Position numbers and translations under genes: made by a program
Shown: positions 1 to 9,984 of the stretch, in pieces
How positions within the stretch are numbered: position 1 is the stretch's first letter
Layout of the letters: each line of letters opens with the position of its first letter
The notes under the pieces: model-generated
The model's database searches: none
Told to the model about the DNA's origin: nothing
The model's input: the letters and a program-made list of their open reading frames with translations, nothing else
Origin: Synechocystis sp. LKSZ1
Lineage (GTDB): Bacteria > Cyanobacteriota > Cyanobacteriia > Cyanobacteriales > Microcystaceae
Length of the DNA stretch: 64,000 nucleotides
Assembly (NCBI RefSeq): GCF_040436315.1
Contig: NZ_AP031572.1
Span: forward strand, 1,674,001 to 1,738,000
Direction: 5' to 3'

Positions 1-1985
1 TTTATGCCTATCGTGTGGAGGGCCCTTGGGAACCGGAGAACGGCCATCGCTTTGACCCGACTAAAGTGTTGCTCGACCCCTACGCCAAGGCGATTGTGGG
101 GGATGAAATATATGACCGCCAAGCGGCTATGGTTCCCGGAGATAATTGCGCCCAGGCCCTCCGCAGTGTGGTGGTGGATACCAGTCCCTACGGCTACAAC
201 TGGGAAGGCGACCGGCCCCCCCGCACGCCCTACGCCGCTAGTGTGATCTACGAACTGCACGTCGGCGGCTTTACCAAAAATCCCAATTCTGGCCTGCCGG
301 CAGAAAAACGAGGCACCTTTGCCGGTTTGATTGAAAAAATTCCCTACCTGAAGGAATTGGGCATTACAGCAGTGGAACTGTTGCCGGTGCATTACTTTGA
401 CCCGGAGGATGCCCAACCCGGACTGACCAACTACTGGGGCTATAGTACGATCAGCTTTTTCGCACCGCACCGGGCCTATAGTTCTCGACGCGACCCCCTC
501 GGCCCAGTGGATGAATTTCGAGATATGGTCAAGGCCCTGCACGAGGAAGGCATTGAAGTCATTCTAGACGTGGTGTTTAACCACACTGCCGAGGGTAACG
601 AAAAGGGGCCGACCCAGTCCTTTCGGGGTATTGATAACAGTACCTACTACATTTTAGATGAGGACAAATCACAGTACAGTAACTACAGTGGTTGCGGTAA
701 TAGCGTCAAGGCCAACCACCCTGTGGTTGGGGGACTGATTCTCGATTGTCTGCGCTACTGGGTGTCGGTGATGCATGTGGACGGGTTTCGCTTTGATCTG
801 GCCTCGGTGCTGGCGCGGGATGTGAATGGCAATCCTATCCATGCCACGGATATGGGCACGGTCAATATTATCTGGGCCATTGAATCCGACCCAATTTTAG
901 CGGGAACCAAGCTCATTGCTGAGGCCTGGGATGCGGCGGGCCTCTATAGTGTCGGCAAATTCGTCGAATTAGCGGATTGGTTTGCGGAGTGGAATGGGCC
1001 CTTCCGGGATGATGTGCGGCGCTTTGTCAAGGGCGACGAAAATACCGTGGTCAGACTGGCCTATCGACTCCTAGGTAGTCCCGATATCTACCACCGTCAG
1101 GACACCGATATCAACCGCAGTATTAACTTTGTCACTTGCCATGATGGCTTTACTCTTAATGACCTCGTTTCCTATAACCTTAAGCACAACGAGGCCAATG
1201 GCGAAAAAAATCGTGACGGCACCAACGACAACTTTAGTTGGAACTGTGGTACTGAGGGCGAAACCGACGACCCGAAAATTAATGTCCTACGCCTACGCCA
1301 AATTAAAAACTTCCTGACCATCCTTTTCTTTTCCCAGGGCACCCCCATGCTATTAATGGGTGACCCCGTGCGCCGAACCCAGAAAGGCAACAATAACGCC
1401 TACTGCCAGGACAACGAGCTGAGCTGGTTTGATTGGCAAGGGGAGGAAAACCACAGCGATGAAACCCACTTCCTGCGAGGTCTGATTCAATTGACCCAAT
1501 CCCTCCAGATTTTCCAGGAAGAACGAGTCCTCGATATCCTGCAGATAGAAATTCCCCGTCAACCCATTGAGGAACCGGAACTCGAACAGGAAGAGGAAGA
1601 AAAGATCCTGCCGCCCGTGGATGAAGTGGCCCTGCGGGCTCGCTACCTCGAACAGACTAGTCAACAAACCCGGCCCTACGTGATCTGGCATGGGGTCAAA
1701 CTCCTCCAGCCGGACTGGTACCACTACTCCCACTCCCTGGCCCTAACCCTCCATGAACCCAGGGCCGATGAACTGCTCTACCTGATGTTTAATGCCTACT
1801 GGGAGGCCCTGACCTTTGAAATTCCCCCCCTCCCGTCTGGCTTGGCCTGGCATCGGGTTGTCGATACCTATTTGCCCACCCCCGAAGACTTTTGTGAATT
1901 GGCCCTGGCCCCTATGGTAATGGAGACGACCTATCGGGTTCAGGCCCGTACTTCCGTGGTTCTGATGGCAAAGGCCACAGGGTAA
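1..1985 (+). CDS. glgX: Glycogen debranching enzyme (isoamylase, GH13), 5' partial
   Basis: This enzyme hydrolyses alpha-1,6 branches of glycogen in the cytoplasm. The reading frame is open from base 3, so the N-terminal CBM48 region lies outside the window; the ATG at 15 is internal. GH13 motifs are visible: DVVFNHTAEG, the nucleophile segment DGFRFDLASVL, the acid/base segment LIAEAWDAAG and FVTCHDGFTLNDLVSY, followed by GNNNAYCQDNELSWFDW. Two oddities stand out. The usual GDEVRRTQ reads GDPVRRTQ. A strongly acidic stretch of roughly 35 residues (bases about 1525-1670, containing EPELEQEEEEK) interrupts the C-terminal region before WHGVKL and looks like an insertion relative to family members as I remember them. 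The C-terminal domain (PDWYHYSHSLALTLH to the end) is intact. Its position near glgA fits glycogen turnover. The family call is certain; the effect of the insertion is unknown. Confidence 0.95.
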   Translation, partial: YAYRVEGPWEPENGHRFDPTKVLLDPYAKAIVGDEIYDRQAAMVPGDNCAQALRSVVVDTSPYGYNWEGDRPPRTPYAASVIYELHVGGFTKNPNSGLPAEKRGTFAGLIEKIPYLKELGITAVELLPVHYFDPEDAQPGLTNYWGYSTISFFAPHRAYSSRRDPLGPVDEFRDMVKALHEEGIEVILDVVFNHTAEGNEKGPTQSFRGIDNSTYYILDEDKSQYSNYSGCGNSVKANHPVVGGLILDCLRYWVSVMHVDGFRFDLASVLARDVNGNPIHATDMGTVNIIWAIESDPILAGTKLIAEAWDAAGLYSVGKFVELADWFAEWNGPFRDDVRRFVKGDENTVVRLAYRLLGSPDIYHRQDTDINRSINFVTCHDGFTLNDLVSYNLKHNEANGEKNRDGTNDNFSWNCGTEGETDDPKINVLRLRQIKNFLTILFFSQGTPMLLMGDPVRRTQKGNNNAYCQDNELSWFDWQGEENHSDETHFLRGLIQLTQSLQIFQEERVLDILQIEIPRQPIEEPELEQEEEEKILPPVDEVALRARYLEQTSQQTRPYVIWHGVKLLQPDWYHYSHSLALTLHEPRADELLYLMFNAYWEALTFEIPPLPSGLAWHRVVDTYLPTPEDFCELALAPMVMETTYRVQARTSVVLMAKATG

Positions 1986-2014
1986 CAGCGGGGCGTTGCC
2001 GTATCGGGCAATGG

Positions 2015-2043
2015 TTTGCGCTGAGCTTGCTAAGCTTTATAAT
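2015..2043 (+). promoter_or_regulatory. Putative sigma-70 type promoter for glyA
   Basis: A perfect TATAAT lies at 2038-2043. A weak -35 (TTTGCG at 2015-2020, or TTGCGC one base later) precedes it by 16-17 bp. Transcription would begin near 2050, upstream of all candidate glyA starts. The call rests on sequence pattern only. Confidence 0.5.
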
Positions 2044-2096
2044 AAAGGGTTTGACAGCCTCCACCCTTGAAGCCGTTTACAGGAATGGGAATCGAC

Positions 2097-3380
2097 GTGA
2101 CTAAAACGAATCTAGAATTTCTCGCCGACACTGACCCGGCCATCGCCGCTATTATCGACCGGGAGTTACAGCGTCAACGTATCCATATCGAATTGATCGC
2201 TAGCGAAAACTTTACCTCCGCCGCTGTTATGGCCGCCCAAGGGTCAGTCCTCACCAACAAGTATGCCGAGGGCCTACCGGGAAAACGGTACTACGGAGGC
2301 TGTGAATTTATTGATGAAGCGGAACAACTTGCCATCGACCGGGCCAAGCAACTCTTCGGCGCGGCCCATGCCAATGTCCAGCCCCACTCCGGCGCCCAGG
2401 CCAATTTTGCCGTCTTCCTGACCCTCCTCGAACCCGGTGACACGATCATGGGCATGGATCTGTCCCACGGTGGCCACCTAACCCATGGCTCCCCGGTAAA
2501 TGTTTCGGGTAAATGGTTTAAGGTGCATCACTACGGCGTGAGCCCTGAAACGGAACAGCTCGACTATGACCAAATCCGGGAATTGGCCCTCAAAGTCCGT
2601 CCCAAACTCCTGATCTGCGGCTATTCAGCCTATCCCCGCACCATCCACTTCGACAAATTCCGGGCCATTGCCGATGAAGTCGGGGCCTATCTATTAGCAG
2701 ATATTGCCCACATTGCCGGCCTAGTGGCCACAGGGCATCACCCCAGTCCCCTCCCCTACTGTGATGTGGTTACGACGACGACCCACAAAACCTTGCGTGG
2801 CCCTCGAGGCGGCTTGATCCTGACCCAGGATGCCGAACTCGGTAAAAAATTAGACAAAGCCGTGTTCCCCGGTACCCAGGGCGGCCCTCTAGAGCACGTC
2901 ATTGCCGCCAAGGCTGTCGCCTTTGGAGAGGCCCTGCAACCCAGCTTCAAGACCTATTCCGGTCAAGTGATTGCCAACGCCCAGGCCATGGCCAGCCAAC
3001 TACAACAGCGGGGCTTCAAATTGGTTTCCAACGGCACTGATAATCACCTGATGCTAGTAGATCTGCGTTCCATCGGTATGACAGGTAAGGTGGCGGATCA
3101 ACTGGTAAGCCAAGTTCACATCACGGCCAATAAAAATACCGTTCCCTTTGACCCCGAATCTCCCTTTGTCACCAGTGGTCTGCGTCTAGGCTCTCCCGCC
3201 ATGACCACCCGCGGTCTGGGCGAAGCGGAATTCCGGGAAATTGCGGATATTCTGGCCGACCACTTACTTAATCCCGATGATGAGGCCAACCGACAAGATT
3301 GCCTCGAACGGGTTACTCGTCTGTGTCAGCGTTTTCCCCTCTATCCCCATTTGCGTATTCCAGTACCAGCCCTCGTCTAA
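2097..3380 (+). CDS. glyA: Serine hydroxymethyltransferase
   Basis: This PLP enzyme interconverts serine and glycine with tetrahydrofolate and supplies one-carbon units. The family signatures [26 protein letters not shown] and HSGAQAN are present, as is the PLP-lysine motif [14 protein letters not shown] with Lys231 in this numbering. The C-terminal [14 protein letters not shown] is also intact, and the length of 427 aa is normal. Three in-frame starts exist: TTG 2067, ATG 2085 and GTG 2097. I chose GTG 2097 because cyanobacterial homologues, as I recall them, begin with (M/V)TxTNLxFL, and GGGA lies 6 nt upstream. ATG 2085 would add only four residues. The gene sits between glgX and glgA on the same strand, with its own -10 element upstream. 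Confidence 0.95.
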   Translation: MTKTNLEFLADTDPAIAAIIDRELQRQRIHIELIASENFTSAAVMAAQGSVLTNKYAEGLPGKRYYGGCEFIDEAEQLAIDRAKQLFGAAHANVQPHSGAQANFAVFLTLLEPGDTIMGMDLSHGGHLTHGSPVNVSGKWFKVHHYGVSPETEQLDYDQIRELALKVRPKLLICGYSAYPRTIHFDKFRAIADEVGAYLLADIAHIAGLVATGHHPSPLPYCDVVTTTTHKTLRGPRGGLILTQDAELGKKLDKAVFPGTQGGPLEHVIAAKAVAFGEALQPSFKTYSGQVIANAQAMASQLQQRGFKLVSNGTDNHLMLVDLRSIGMTGKVADQLVSQVHITANKNTVPFDPESPFVTSGLRLGSPAMTTRGLGEAEFREIADILADHLLNPDDEANRQDCLERVTRLCQRFPLYPHLRIPVPALV

Positions 3381-3454
3381 TCAGGTTCTAGGGGTGTAGG
3401 AGGAGAGCCGACTGGCTTGAGCCTTGGGTGCTATGCCTGGGTAACGCTCTCCCC

Positions 3455-3460
3455 TATAAT
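3455..3460 (+). promoter_or_regulatory. Putative -10 element for glgA
   Basis: A perfect TATAAT lies 35 bp before the chosen glgA ATG. No convincing -35 hexamer is seen at 16-18 bp. The element lies downstream of the alternative TTG at 3417, which argues against that upstream start. Confidence 0.4.
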
Positions 3461-3494
3461 CTCTGCATACCTGTTCAGAAAAAATACAGCGGAT

Positions 3495-4931
3495 ATGCGA
3501 ATTTTATTTGTCGCGGCGGAAGTGGCCCCCTTGGCCAAGGCCGGCGGGATGGGAGATGTGGTGGGCTCCTTGCCGAAGGTATTGCGGAAACTCGGCTATG
3601 ATGTCCGCATTTTTATGCCCTACTACGGTTTTCTGCCCGACAAAATTGAAATTCCCTCGGAACCCGTCTGGAAAGGCTCGGCTATGTTTCAGGACTTTGC
3701 GGTTTATGAAACGGCCCTGCCAAGTAGCGACATTCCCCTCTATCTTTTTGGCCATCCCTGTTTCAACCCCCGACGCATTTATCAAGGGGAAGACGAAGGC
3801 TGGCGTTTTACGTTTTTTGCCAACGGGGCCGCTGAGTTTGCCTGGAATTACTGGAAGCCCGATGTGATCCATTGCCATGACTGGCATACGGGGATGATTC
3901 CTGTCTGGATGCACCAATCCCCCGATATTGCGACGGTCTTTACGATCCATAATCTGGCCTATCAAGGCCCCTGGCGCGGCCTGTTAGAAAAAATGACCTG
4001 GTGCCCTTGGTATATGCAGGGGGATAATGCCATGGCGGCGGCCATTCAGTTTGCCAACCGCGTTACCACTGTTTCCCCCACCTACGCGGCCCAGATCCAG
4101 ACACCAGCCTACGGGGAAAAACTAGAGGGCCTGCTGTCCTTTGTTAGCCAAAACCTGCGGGGCATCCTCAACGGGATTGATACAGAATTTTATAATCCGG
4201 CTACGGATCGCTTTATCCAGAGCAACTTTACCGCCGATACCCTCGATCAACGAGCCTTGAACAAGGTGGCCCTGCAGGAGGAAACTGGCCTGGAGGTTAA
4301 CCGCAATGCCATGCTAATGGGAATGGTTTCGCGGCTGGTGGATCAAAAGGGCATTGATCTACTGATCCAGATCCTTGACCGTTTCATGGCCTATACCGAT
4401 GCCCAACTGGTGATCCTGGGCACGGGCGACCGTTACTACGAAACCCAACTCTGGCAAATGGCCTCCCGTTTTCCCGGCCGGATGGCGGTGCAATTGTTGC
4501 ACAATGATGCCCTGTCCCGTCGGGTTTATGCCGGTAGTGATGTCTTTTTGATGCCCTCGCGCTTTGAACCCTGTGGCCTGAGTCAATTGATGGCCATGCG
4601 CTACGGTTCGATTCCCATTGTGCGGAAGACAGGGGGTCTGGTGGATACGGTTTCCTTCTATGACCCCATCCATGAAAGCGGTACGGGTTATAGCTTTGAC
4701 CGTTATGAACCCCTCGACTTCTTTACGGCCATGGTTCGGGCCTGGGAAGGCTTCCGGTATAAAGCTGATTGGCGCAAACTGCAACAGCGGGCCATGCGCA
4801 TGAACTTTAGCTGGTATCGTTCCGCTGGTGAGTACATTAAAACCTATAAAGAAGTGACGGGCCAACCGGGAGAATTGTCTGCCCAGGAGCAAGCCACTTT
4901 AGATAAGTTAACTATTGCAACTCGACTCTAG
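3495..4931 (+). CDS. glgA: Glycogen (starch) synthase, ADP-glucose-dependent, GT5
   Basis: This enzyme transfers glucose from ADP-glucose to the non-reducing ends of glycogen. The ATG at 3495 gives 478 aa, typical of bacterial GlgA, and begins [22 protein letters not shown] with the substrate-binding KxGG motif at Lys15. Other family segments are [57 protein letters not shown] and the C-terminal [10 protein letters not shown]. An upstream TTG at 3417 would add 26 residues unlike the family and lies before the -10 box, so I rejected it. Together with glgX, 1.5 kb upstream, it points to a glycogen-metabolism neighbourhood. Cyanobacteria often carry two glgA copies; which paralogue this is cannot be told from the window. 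Confidence 0.96.
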   Translation: MRILFVAAEVAPLAKAGGMGDVVGSLPKVLRKLGYDVRIFMPYYGFLPDKIEIPSEPVWKGSAMFQDFAVYETALPSSDIPLYLFGHPCFNPRRIYQGEDEGWRFTFFANGAAEFAWNYWKPDVIHCHDWHTGMIPVWMHQSPDIATVFTIHNLAYQGPWRGLLEKMTWCPWYMQGDNAMAAAIQFANRVTTVSPTYAAQIQTPAYGEKLEGLLSFVSQNLRGILNGIDTEFYNPATDRFIQSNFTADTLDQRALNKVALQEETGLEVNRNAMLMGMVSRLVDQKGIDLLIQILDRFMAYTDAQLVILGTGDRYYETQLWQMASRFPGRMAVQLLHNDALSRRVYAGSDVFLMPSRFEPCGLSQLMAMRYGSIPIVRKTGGLVDTVSFYDPIHESGTGYSFDRYEPLDFFTAMVRAWEGFRYKADWRKLQQRAMRMNFSWYRSAGEYIKTYKEVTGQPGELSAQEQATLDKLTIATRL

Positions 4932-4994
4932 GCTAGAAAACCGGCCCTTAACGCTAATTGACCCTGCCCTTGTGAATCATCCATCCGAACTGCT

Positions 4995-6260
4995 ATGAAA
5001 ATTGTTGTTGTCGGCAGTGGCGGCCGTGAACATGCCCTGGCCCACCAGCTTGTCCAATCTCCCCAGGTCGAACGTTGCTACTGCTTGCCGGGTAATGGCG
5101 GAACAGCCACCCTCCCTAAAACAGAAAATATTGCCCTCAGCGGAGACGATATAACGGGAATTACCCAATTCTGCCAGGGCCAGGCCATTGACCTGGTGGT
5201 GGTGGGGCCAGAATTGCCTTTGACTCTCGGCCTTGCTGATCAACTCCGACAGGTGGGGATCAAGGTCTTTGGGCCAGGCCAAGTCGGTGCCCAGATCGAA
5301 GCCAGTAAGTCCTGGGCCAAGGCCCTGATGATGGCGGCCGGTGTCCCGACGGCCTTTGGTGAAACCTTTACCAACGAAGCCTCTGCCCAGGCCTATGTGA
5401 CCCAGCAGGGGGCCCCGATTGTGGTTAAGGCCGATGGCCTCGCCGCTGGCAAAGGGGTAGTAGTGGCCATGACGGAAGCGGAAGCCCAGCAGGCTATTAC
5501 CGAGCTCTTTAGCCAAGGATTTAACAAAGTTGTTGTCGAAGAATTTCTAGTGGGCCAAGAAGTCTCTGTACTGGCCCTGACTGACGGTCTAACCGTGCGG
5601 CCCCTCCTACCGGCCCAGGATCATAAGCGCATTGGTGAAGGGGATACTGGCCCGAATACGGGCGGGATGGGAGTCTATGCCCCAGCTCCCCTCGCGACGC
5701 CCAGCCTGATGGAGCAAGTACAAAAAACGGTTCTGGAACCGACGGTAGCGGAACTCCGCCGACGCGGCATTGATTACCGGGGCGTTTTGTATGCCGGCCT
5801 GATGGTAGGCCCCGAGGGCCAGGTCAAGGTACTGGAATACAATTGTCGCTTTGGTGATCCCGAAACCCAGGCCATTCTGCCTCTGCTGGTCACGCCCCTG
5901 GAGGAAGTTCTCCTGGCCTGTGTTGAACAACGTCTAGCGAGTTTGCCCCCTCTGCAATGGCAATCGGCCAGTGCGGTCTGTGTGGTTCTCGCCGCCGGGG
6001 GCTATCCTGGGGCCTATGCTAAAGGCCAAGTGATTACGGGTATTGAGGAAGCCAGGGCCTTGGGAGCCTTGGTGTTCCATGCGGGGACTGAACTTCAAGC
6101 AGAACAACTGCTGACGGCAGGCGGTCGCGTTTTGGGCATGACGGCCCTAGGGCCAGACCTGAAAACAGCTATTGCCGAGGCCTATCGCGTTCTTCAGCCG
6201 ATCTATTTTGAAGACATGTACTATCGTCGTGACATTGGCCATCGGGCCCTGAGCACCTAA
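4995..6260 (+). CDS. purD: Phosphoribosylamine-glycine ligase
   Basis: This enzyme carries out step two of de novo purine synthesis, joining phosphoribosylamine and glycine with ATP. The protein has 421 aa. It begins with the GARS N-domain motif MKIVVVGSGGREHAL, followed by an ATP-grasp fold (residues about 105-300) with IVVKADGLAAGKGV, NTGGMGVYAPAP and LEYNCRFGDPETQ. A C-terminal GARS domain (AAGGYPG) completes it. The start ATG at 4995 is unambiguous. It lies 63 bp after glgA on the same strand and 23 bp before the next gene, so it may be co-transcribed with it. Confidence 0.97.
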   Translation: MKIVVVGSGGREHALAHQLVQSPQVERCYCLPGNGGTATLPKTENIALSGDDITGITQFCQGQAIDLVVVGPELPLTLGLADQLRQVGIKVFGPGQVGAQIEASKSWAKALMMAAGVPTAFGETFTNEASAQAYVTQQGAPIVVKADGLAAGKGVVVAMTEAEAQQAITELFSQGFNKVVVEEFLVGQEVSVLALTDGLTVRPLLPAQDHKRIGEGDTGPNTGGMGVYAPAPLATPSLMEQVQKTVLEPTVAELRRRGIDYRGVLYAGLMVGPEGQVKVLEYNCRFGDPETQAILPLLVTPLEEVLLACVEQRLASLPPLQWQSASAVCVVLAAGGYPGAYAKGQVITGIEEARALGALVFHAGTELQAEQLLTAGGRVLGMTALGPDLKTAIAEAYRVLQPIYFEDMYYRRDIGHRALST

Positions 6261-6283
6261 GCGTCCTCCGACTACTTGATGGA

Positions 6284-7462
6284 ATGTTCCCTTCCTCCCA
6301 GGGCTCGTTTTTATCTCGGTTGGTAAACACCGCCGGGGCAAAGCGCCTACAGACCGTTGGCGTTATTTTTCTGGCCATTCTACTGCGCCTGAGCCTGCTG
6401 AGCCATGAAACCAGCGACTACCGAGACTTTATTAGCCCCTGGTATGACTATATTCAAAACAATGGTGGATTTTGGGCCTTAGGGGATAATTTTAGTAACT
6501 ATACCCCGCCGTACCTCTACCTCCTGGCCATAGCCACAGCCTTGCCCTTTCCTAAACTGATTGCCATTAAGCTACTGACTTTTCCCTTTGAGGGCCTGTG
6601 TGGTTTTTGGATCTATCGCCTACTCCGCCTACACTATCCCCTCGGGCCTTTACCCCGCCTAGGGGCCTTGACCTTCAGCTTTGCTCCCACGGTGGTGCTC
6701 AATGGGGCCTACTGGGGCCAGTGCGATATTCTCTACACCACCGGCCTGGTGGGTTGTCTCTACTACTTGAGCTTAAGCCAGCCCATAGGCGTCATCGTGT
6801 GTCTCGGCCTGGCCATTGCCTTTAAACAACAGGCCCTCTGGTTTTTACCGGTGATCGGAATTTTAATCCTTAAACGCCAATTCCCCTGGTGGAGTTTGGC
6901 CGGATTGCCGGTCATCTATGCCCTAGCCATGGTTCCGGCGGGCCTGGCGGGCCGTCCTTGGCAGGAACTGGAGACGATCTATTTCCAACAGGTCAACACC
7001 TATCGATATTTAACCCTCAATGCCCCTAATCTCTATCAATGGCTACCTAACGAGGGCTATGCGCTCTTTTTTCCCCTGGGCCTGTTGTTGGCCCTCGGCG
7101 TTGTCATTGGGCTGATGGCCGGGGTGATCGCCCAAAAGCAGGCCATTAATGCTAGTCAACTCCTGCAGCTCAGCCTGATCTTTCTGGTGCTGATTCCCTA
7201 TTGTTTGCCCAAGATGCACGACCGTTATTTCTTTGCGGCCGATGTTTTTGCACTCATTTATAGTTTTCGTTTTCCGCTGTACTTCTGGGTGGGCCTCGCC
7301 ATTAACGGCATGTCTCTCCTGGCCTATTTTCCCTTTCTCGTGGGCCTAGAAATTGTGCCCTTAAAAATGTTAGCAGTTTTATTCGTCGCGGTTATTGCTG
7401 GCCTCCTGCACCATTATCATCAATCGACCTTGCAAGGACACATTGATCAAGTGAACCGTTAG
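6284..7462 (+). CDS. GT-C fold membrane glycosyltransferase (Gpi18-like mannosyltransferase family)
   Basis: This is a 392-aa polytopic membrane protein with about nine or ten hydrophobic segments. After the first segment an acidic/aromatic loop, SDYRDFISPWYDY, follows; this placement of Asp in the first extracytoplasmic loop is typical of GT-C enzymes that use polyprenyl-phosphate sugars. Other segments are NGAYWGQCDILYT, AFKQQALWFLPV and LPKMHDRYFFAADVF, resembling the bacterial relatives of Gpi18 (COG5542) as I remember them. The substrate and product are unknown; cell-envelope glycan or lipid glycosylation is an inference. The gene begins 23 bp after purD. Confidence 0.7.
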   Translation: MFPSSQGSFLSRLVNTAGAKRLQTVGVIFLAILLRLSLLSHETSDYRDFISPWYDYIQNNGGFWALGDNFSNYTPPYLYLLAIATALPFPKLIAIKLLTFPFEGLCGFWIYRLLRLHYPLGPLPRLGALTFSFAPTVVLNGAYWGQCDILYTTGLVGCLYYLSLSQPIGVIVCLGLAIAFKQQALWFLPVIGILILKRQFPWWSLAGLPVIYALAMVPAGLAGRPWQELETIYFQQVNTYRYLTLNAPNLYQWLPNEGYALFFPLGLLLALGVVIGLMAGVIAQKQAINASQLLQLSLIFLVLIPYCLPKMHDRYFFAADVFALIYSFRFPLYFWVGLAINGMSLLAYFPFLVGLEIVPLKMLAVLFVAVIAGLLHHYHQSTLQGHIDQVNR

Positions 7463-7683
7463 GCCCACTGGCCCAATCCCGACGGCTATCTCTGCTGAAA
7501 ATGCATTGAGACCCCTTAAAATATCAAGTGAGGCTACAGTGAATACAGTGGTTTTAAAGCTAGAAATATCCAGCCAATGGCTGACTCCATCAGCGTTCTT
7601 GCTTGAGGATTATCGCCCATGCCAGAGATCAGTGCTGTACTGTTGGTCTTTTCTCGTTATGTCGCGATACGAGAGTCAATCTG

Positions 7684-9576
7684 ATGTCCGTCTCTCCCCC
7701 GTTTCCTTTACCGGATAATGTTGATTATCAAGCCATGGTCGAAATGGCCAATGCCATTATTTTGCGCTGGAATTGTGACGGTGATATTCATTTTATTAAT
7801 ACCTATGGTTTAGACTTACTCGGCTTTACAGCCCAGGAATTATTGGGGCGTAATGTTGTCGGCACGATTGTTCCGGTCACCGAATCTTCAGGGCGAGATT
7901 TAGGGATTTTAATCAATAACATTTGTAATGACCCAGCCCAGTATTTGCTCAATGAAAATGAAGTAATCTGCAAAAATGGCGAGCGTCGCTGGATTTCTTG
8001 GTCGAATCGGCCTATTTTTGATGACCAGGGCCAACTCCAGGAAATTTTATCGATTGGCCTGGATATTACTCAGCATCAGAAGACAGAAATGCAATTAGTG
8101 ATGGAGGGAACCGCGAGTAAAACGGGCTACGATTTTTTCTGTTCTTGCTTGGAATATTTAGCTCGAGTACTCCAGGTTAGATACGCCCTAGTTACCGAAG
8201 TTGTAGGGAATCAGCCTCTACAGGCTAGGGTATTAGCGGTTCTTGGGACAGAGCACATTCAAGAAAATCAAGTCTATGAATGTACCCAGACTATTTGCGC
8301 CCCAGTACTCCAAGGAGAGACGGTGTACGTTGCCCAGCAGGCGGCGCGTCAGTTTCCGCTGGATTCGATTCTCCAAAGCCTCCAGGCCGAGAGCTACCTG
8401 GGGATTCCCTTGCTGAATGCAGAGAGGCGGGCCATTGGCCACCTGGCGGTAATTGATACAAAAACCATGCCCTACAATGTCCATCGTGAGGCCATCCTGC
8501 GTATTTTTGCCGCCCGGGCCAGCGCAGAATTAGAACGCCAACATTACCAAAATGCCCTCTGTCAAGCCAAGGAGGCGGCCGAGGCCGCTAACTTTGCCAA
8601 AAGTGCTTTTTTGGCTAATATGAGCCACGAACTGCGAACCCCCCTTAATATTATTCTGGGATTTTCCCAACTTCTGGAACGGGAACCACTCCTAAATGCC
8701 CAGCAACAGGAATTTATTAAACTAATTAATCAAAGTGGGCGGCATCTTCTCACCCTGATTAACGATGTCCTTGAACTGTCGAAATTAGAAGCGGGTAAGT
8801 CCGACTTTAAACCCAGGGTTTTTAGGCTCACTCAGCTTTTACAAACTTGCCAGGATATGTTTTCCTTACCCTGTCAAAATAAGGGACTAGACCTCCACTA
8901 TCAGGTGGACAGGAATCTTCCCCAATTGATAGAAACCGACGAGCAAAAGCTCCGCCAAGTCCTGATTAATTTAATTAGTAATGCCGTGAAGTTTACACCC
9001 CAGGGACAGATTTGGGTGCGGGCCCATTGTGCCGCCCGGCAGGGTAAGCAAGTACAGTTGGCCATTGCTGTCGAGGATACAGGGGTCGGCATTCCCCCAG
9101 AAGAACGGGAAAATCTCTTTAAACCCTTTACCCAGACTTCTTCCGGAAAAAATATCCAATCGGGAACCGGCCTAGGCCTAACCATTAGTTACCAATTTGT
9201 TCATTTGCTAGGAGGAGAGTTGACCTTTGTGCCAGCACAACCCTCGGGGGCCAAGTTTAGCTTTGTGATTCCTGTCTTGATTCCCCCAGAGGAGGGGGCC
9301 AGGGAGACCGGTTCTTGGCAAGCAACCCTGCCCCATCCAGTTCCAGGAATGAAAACCCTCCGGGCCGATGACCTCAAGACCATGCCCTTGGAATGGCGAA
9401 CCGATGTGAGTCAGGCCGCCCTGGCTACGGATCGTGGTCAACTCCTTCGCCTCATTCAACAAATTCCCGCAGAACAGCAGGCCCTGCAACAACAACTAAT
9501 GGCACTAGTGCAAAATTTTGATTTTGATGAAATTTTAGCGGCTGCGGAAGAGCCTCCCCACGGAGCCTCGGCCTAA
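7684..9576 (+). CDS. PAS-GAF sensor histidine kinase
   Basis: This is a predicted soluble sensor kinase of 630 aa with no membrane segment. An N-terminal PAS domain (residues about 18-135, NAIILRWNCDGDIHFIN...DLLGFTAQELLG) is followed by a GAF domain (about 150-300). The HisKA box MSHELRTPLNIILGFSQLL carries phospho-acceptor His315. The HATPase domain shows LINLISNAVKFTPQG, VEDTGVGIP and SGTGLGLTIS. A C-terminal extension of about 90 residues (LEWRTDVSQAALATDRGQLL...QNFDFDEIL) follows; similar alpha-helical tails occur on many cyanobacterial hybrid kinases, but no receiver domain is attached and no response regulator is adjacent. I chose ATG 7684; the frame opens at TTG 7603, and the extra 27 residues look untranslated. 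The ligand is unknown. Confidence 0.88.
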   Translation: MSVSPPFPLPDNVDYQAMVEMANAIILRWNCDGDIHFINTYGLDLLGFTAQELLGRNVVGTIVPVTESSGRDLGILINNICNDPAQYLLNENEVICKNGERRWISWSNRPIFDDQGQLQEILSIGLDITQHQKTEMQLVMEGTASKTGYDFFCSCLEYLARVLQVRYALVTEVVGNQPLQARVLAVLGTEHIQENQVYECTQTICAPVLQGETVYVAQQAARQFPLDSILQSLQAESYLGIPLLNAERRAIGHLAVIDTKTMPYNVHREAILRIFAARASAELERQHYQNALCQAKEAAEAANFAKSAFLANMSHELRTPLNIILGFSQLLEREPLLNAQQQEFIKLINQSGRHLLTLINDVLELSKLEAGKSDFKPRVFRLTQLLQTCQDMFSLPCQNKGLDLHYQVDRNLPQLIETDEQKLRQVLINLISNAVKFTPQGQIWVRAHCAARQGKQVQLAIAVEDTGVGIPPEERENLFKPFTQTSSGKNIQSGTGLGLTISYQFVHLLGGELTFVPAQPSGAKFSFVIPVLIPPEEGARETGSWQATLPHPVPGMKTLRADDLKTMPLEWRTDVSQAALATDRGQLLRLIQQIPAEQQALQQQLMALVQNFDFDEILAAAEEPPHGASA

Positions 9577-9984
9577 TCCACCGATTTTTCTAGGCTAGCA
9601 GACCCCTTGAGGAGTGTGCTTTTCAGGGAAAATAATACAATCAGGAGCGCAAAATAGGTACAAAACCCTAGAGCAATGAAATTAGTCATTCGTAACTCCT
9701 TAACATTTCTTTAATTTTCTTTCCCTAGCCTAGGCGAAAACCATTGGCGATGAAAACGATTTTTCTTATTGACTCTATAGGTTTTAGCTATGCTGGTGCC
9801 GCTTCCTCTCCCTAGGCCCAGGAGAACAACTTGTCAAAAATAATCCAAAAGTCTTTACTATCATTATTAAGTTGAGCCACCAACGGAGGATGCGAGTGCT
9901 CCTTCCTGGCTGCTCCCGCCTAGCCCTGCTCAACAACGCTGGTTCCCTATCCGATTTCCCTGTTCTGTAATTGCCGCCAACCCT
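9577..9984. other. Gene-free 408-bp region upstream of topA
   Basis: I see no credible open reading frame or tRNA/rRNA fold here. The stretch is AT-rich around 9680-9780 and contains TTGACT at 9769-9774 without a matching -10 at the right spacing. It probably holds the topA promoter and leader; no element could be fixed with confidence. Confidence 0.4.

Noticed and set aside
9577-9984. Possible small RNA or tRNA in the gap before topA
   Set aside because: No cloverleaf, T-loop motif or known cyanobacterial sRNA core was seen.
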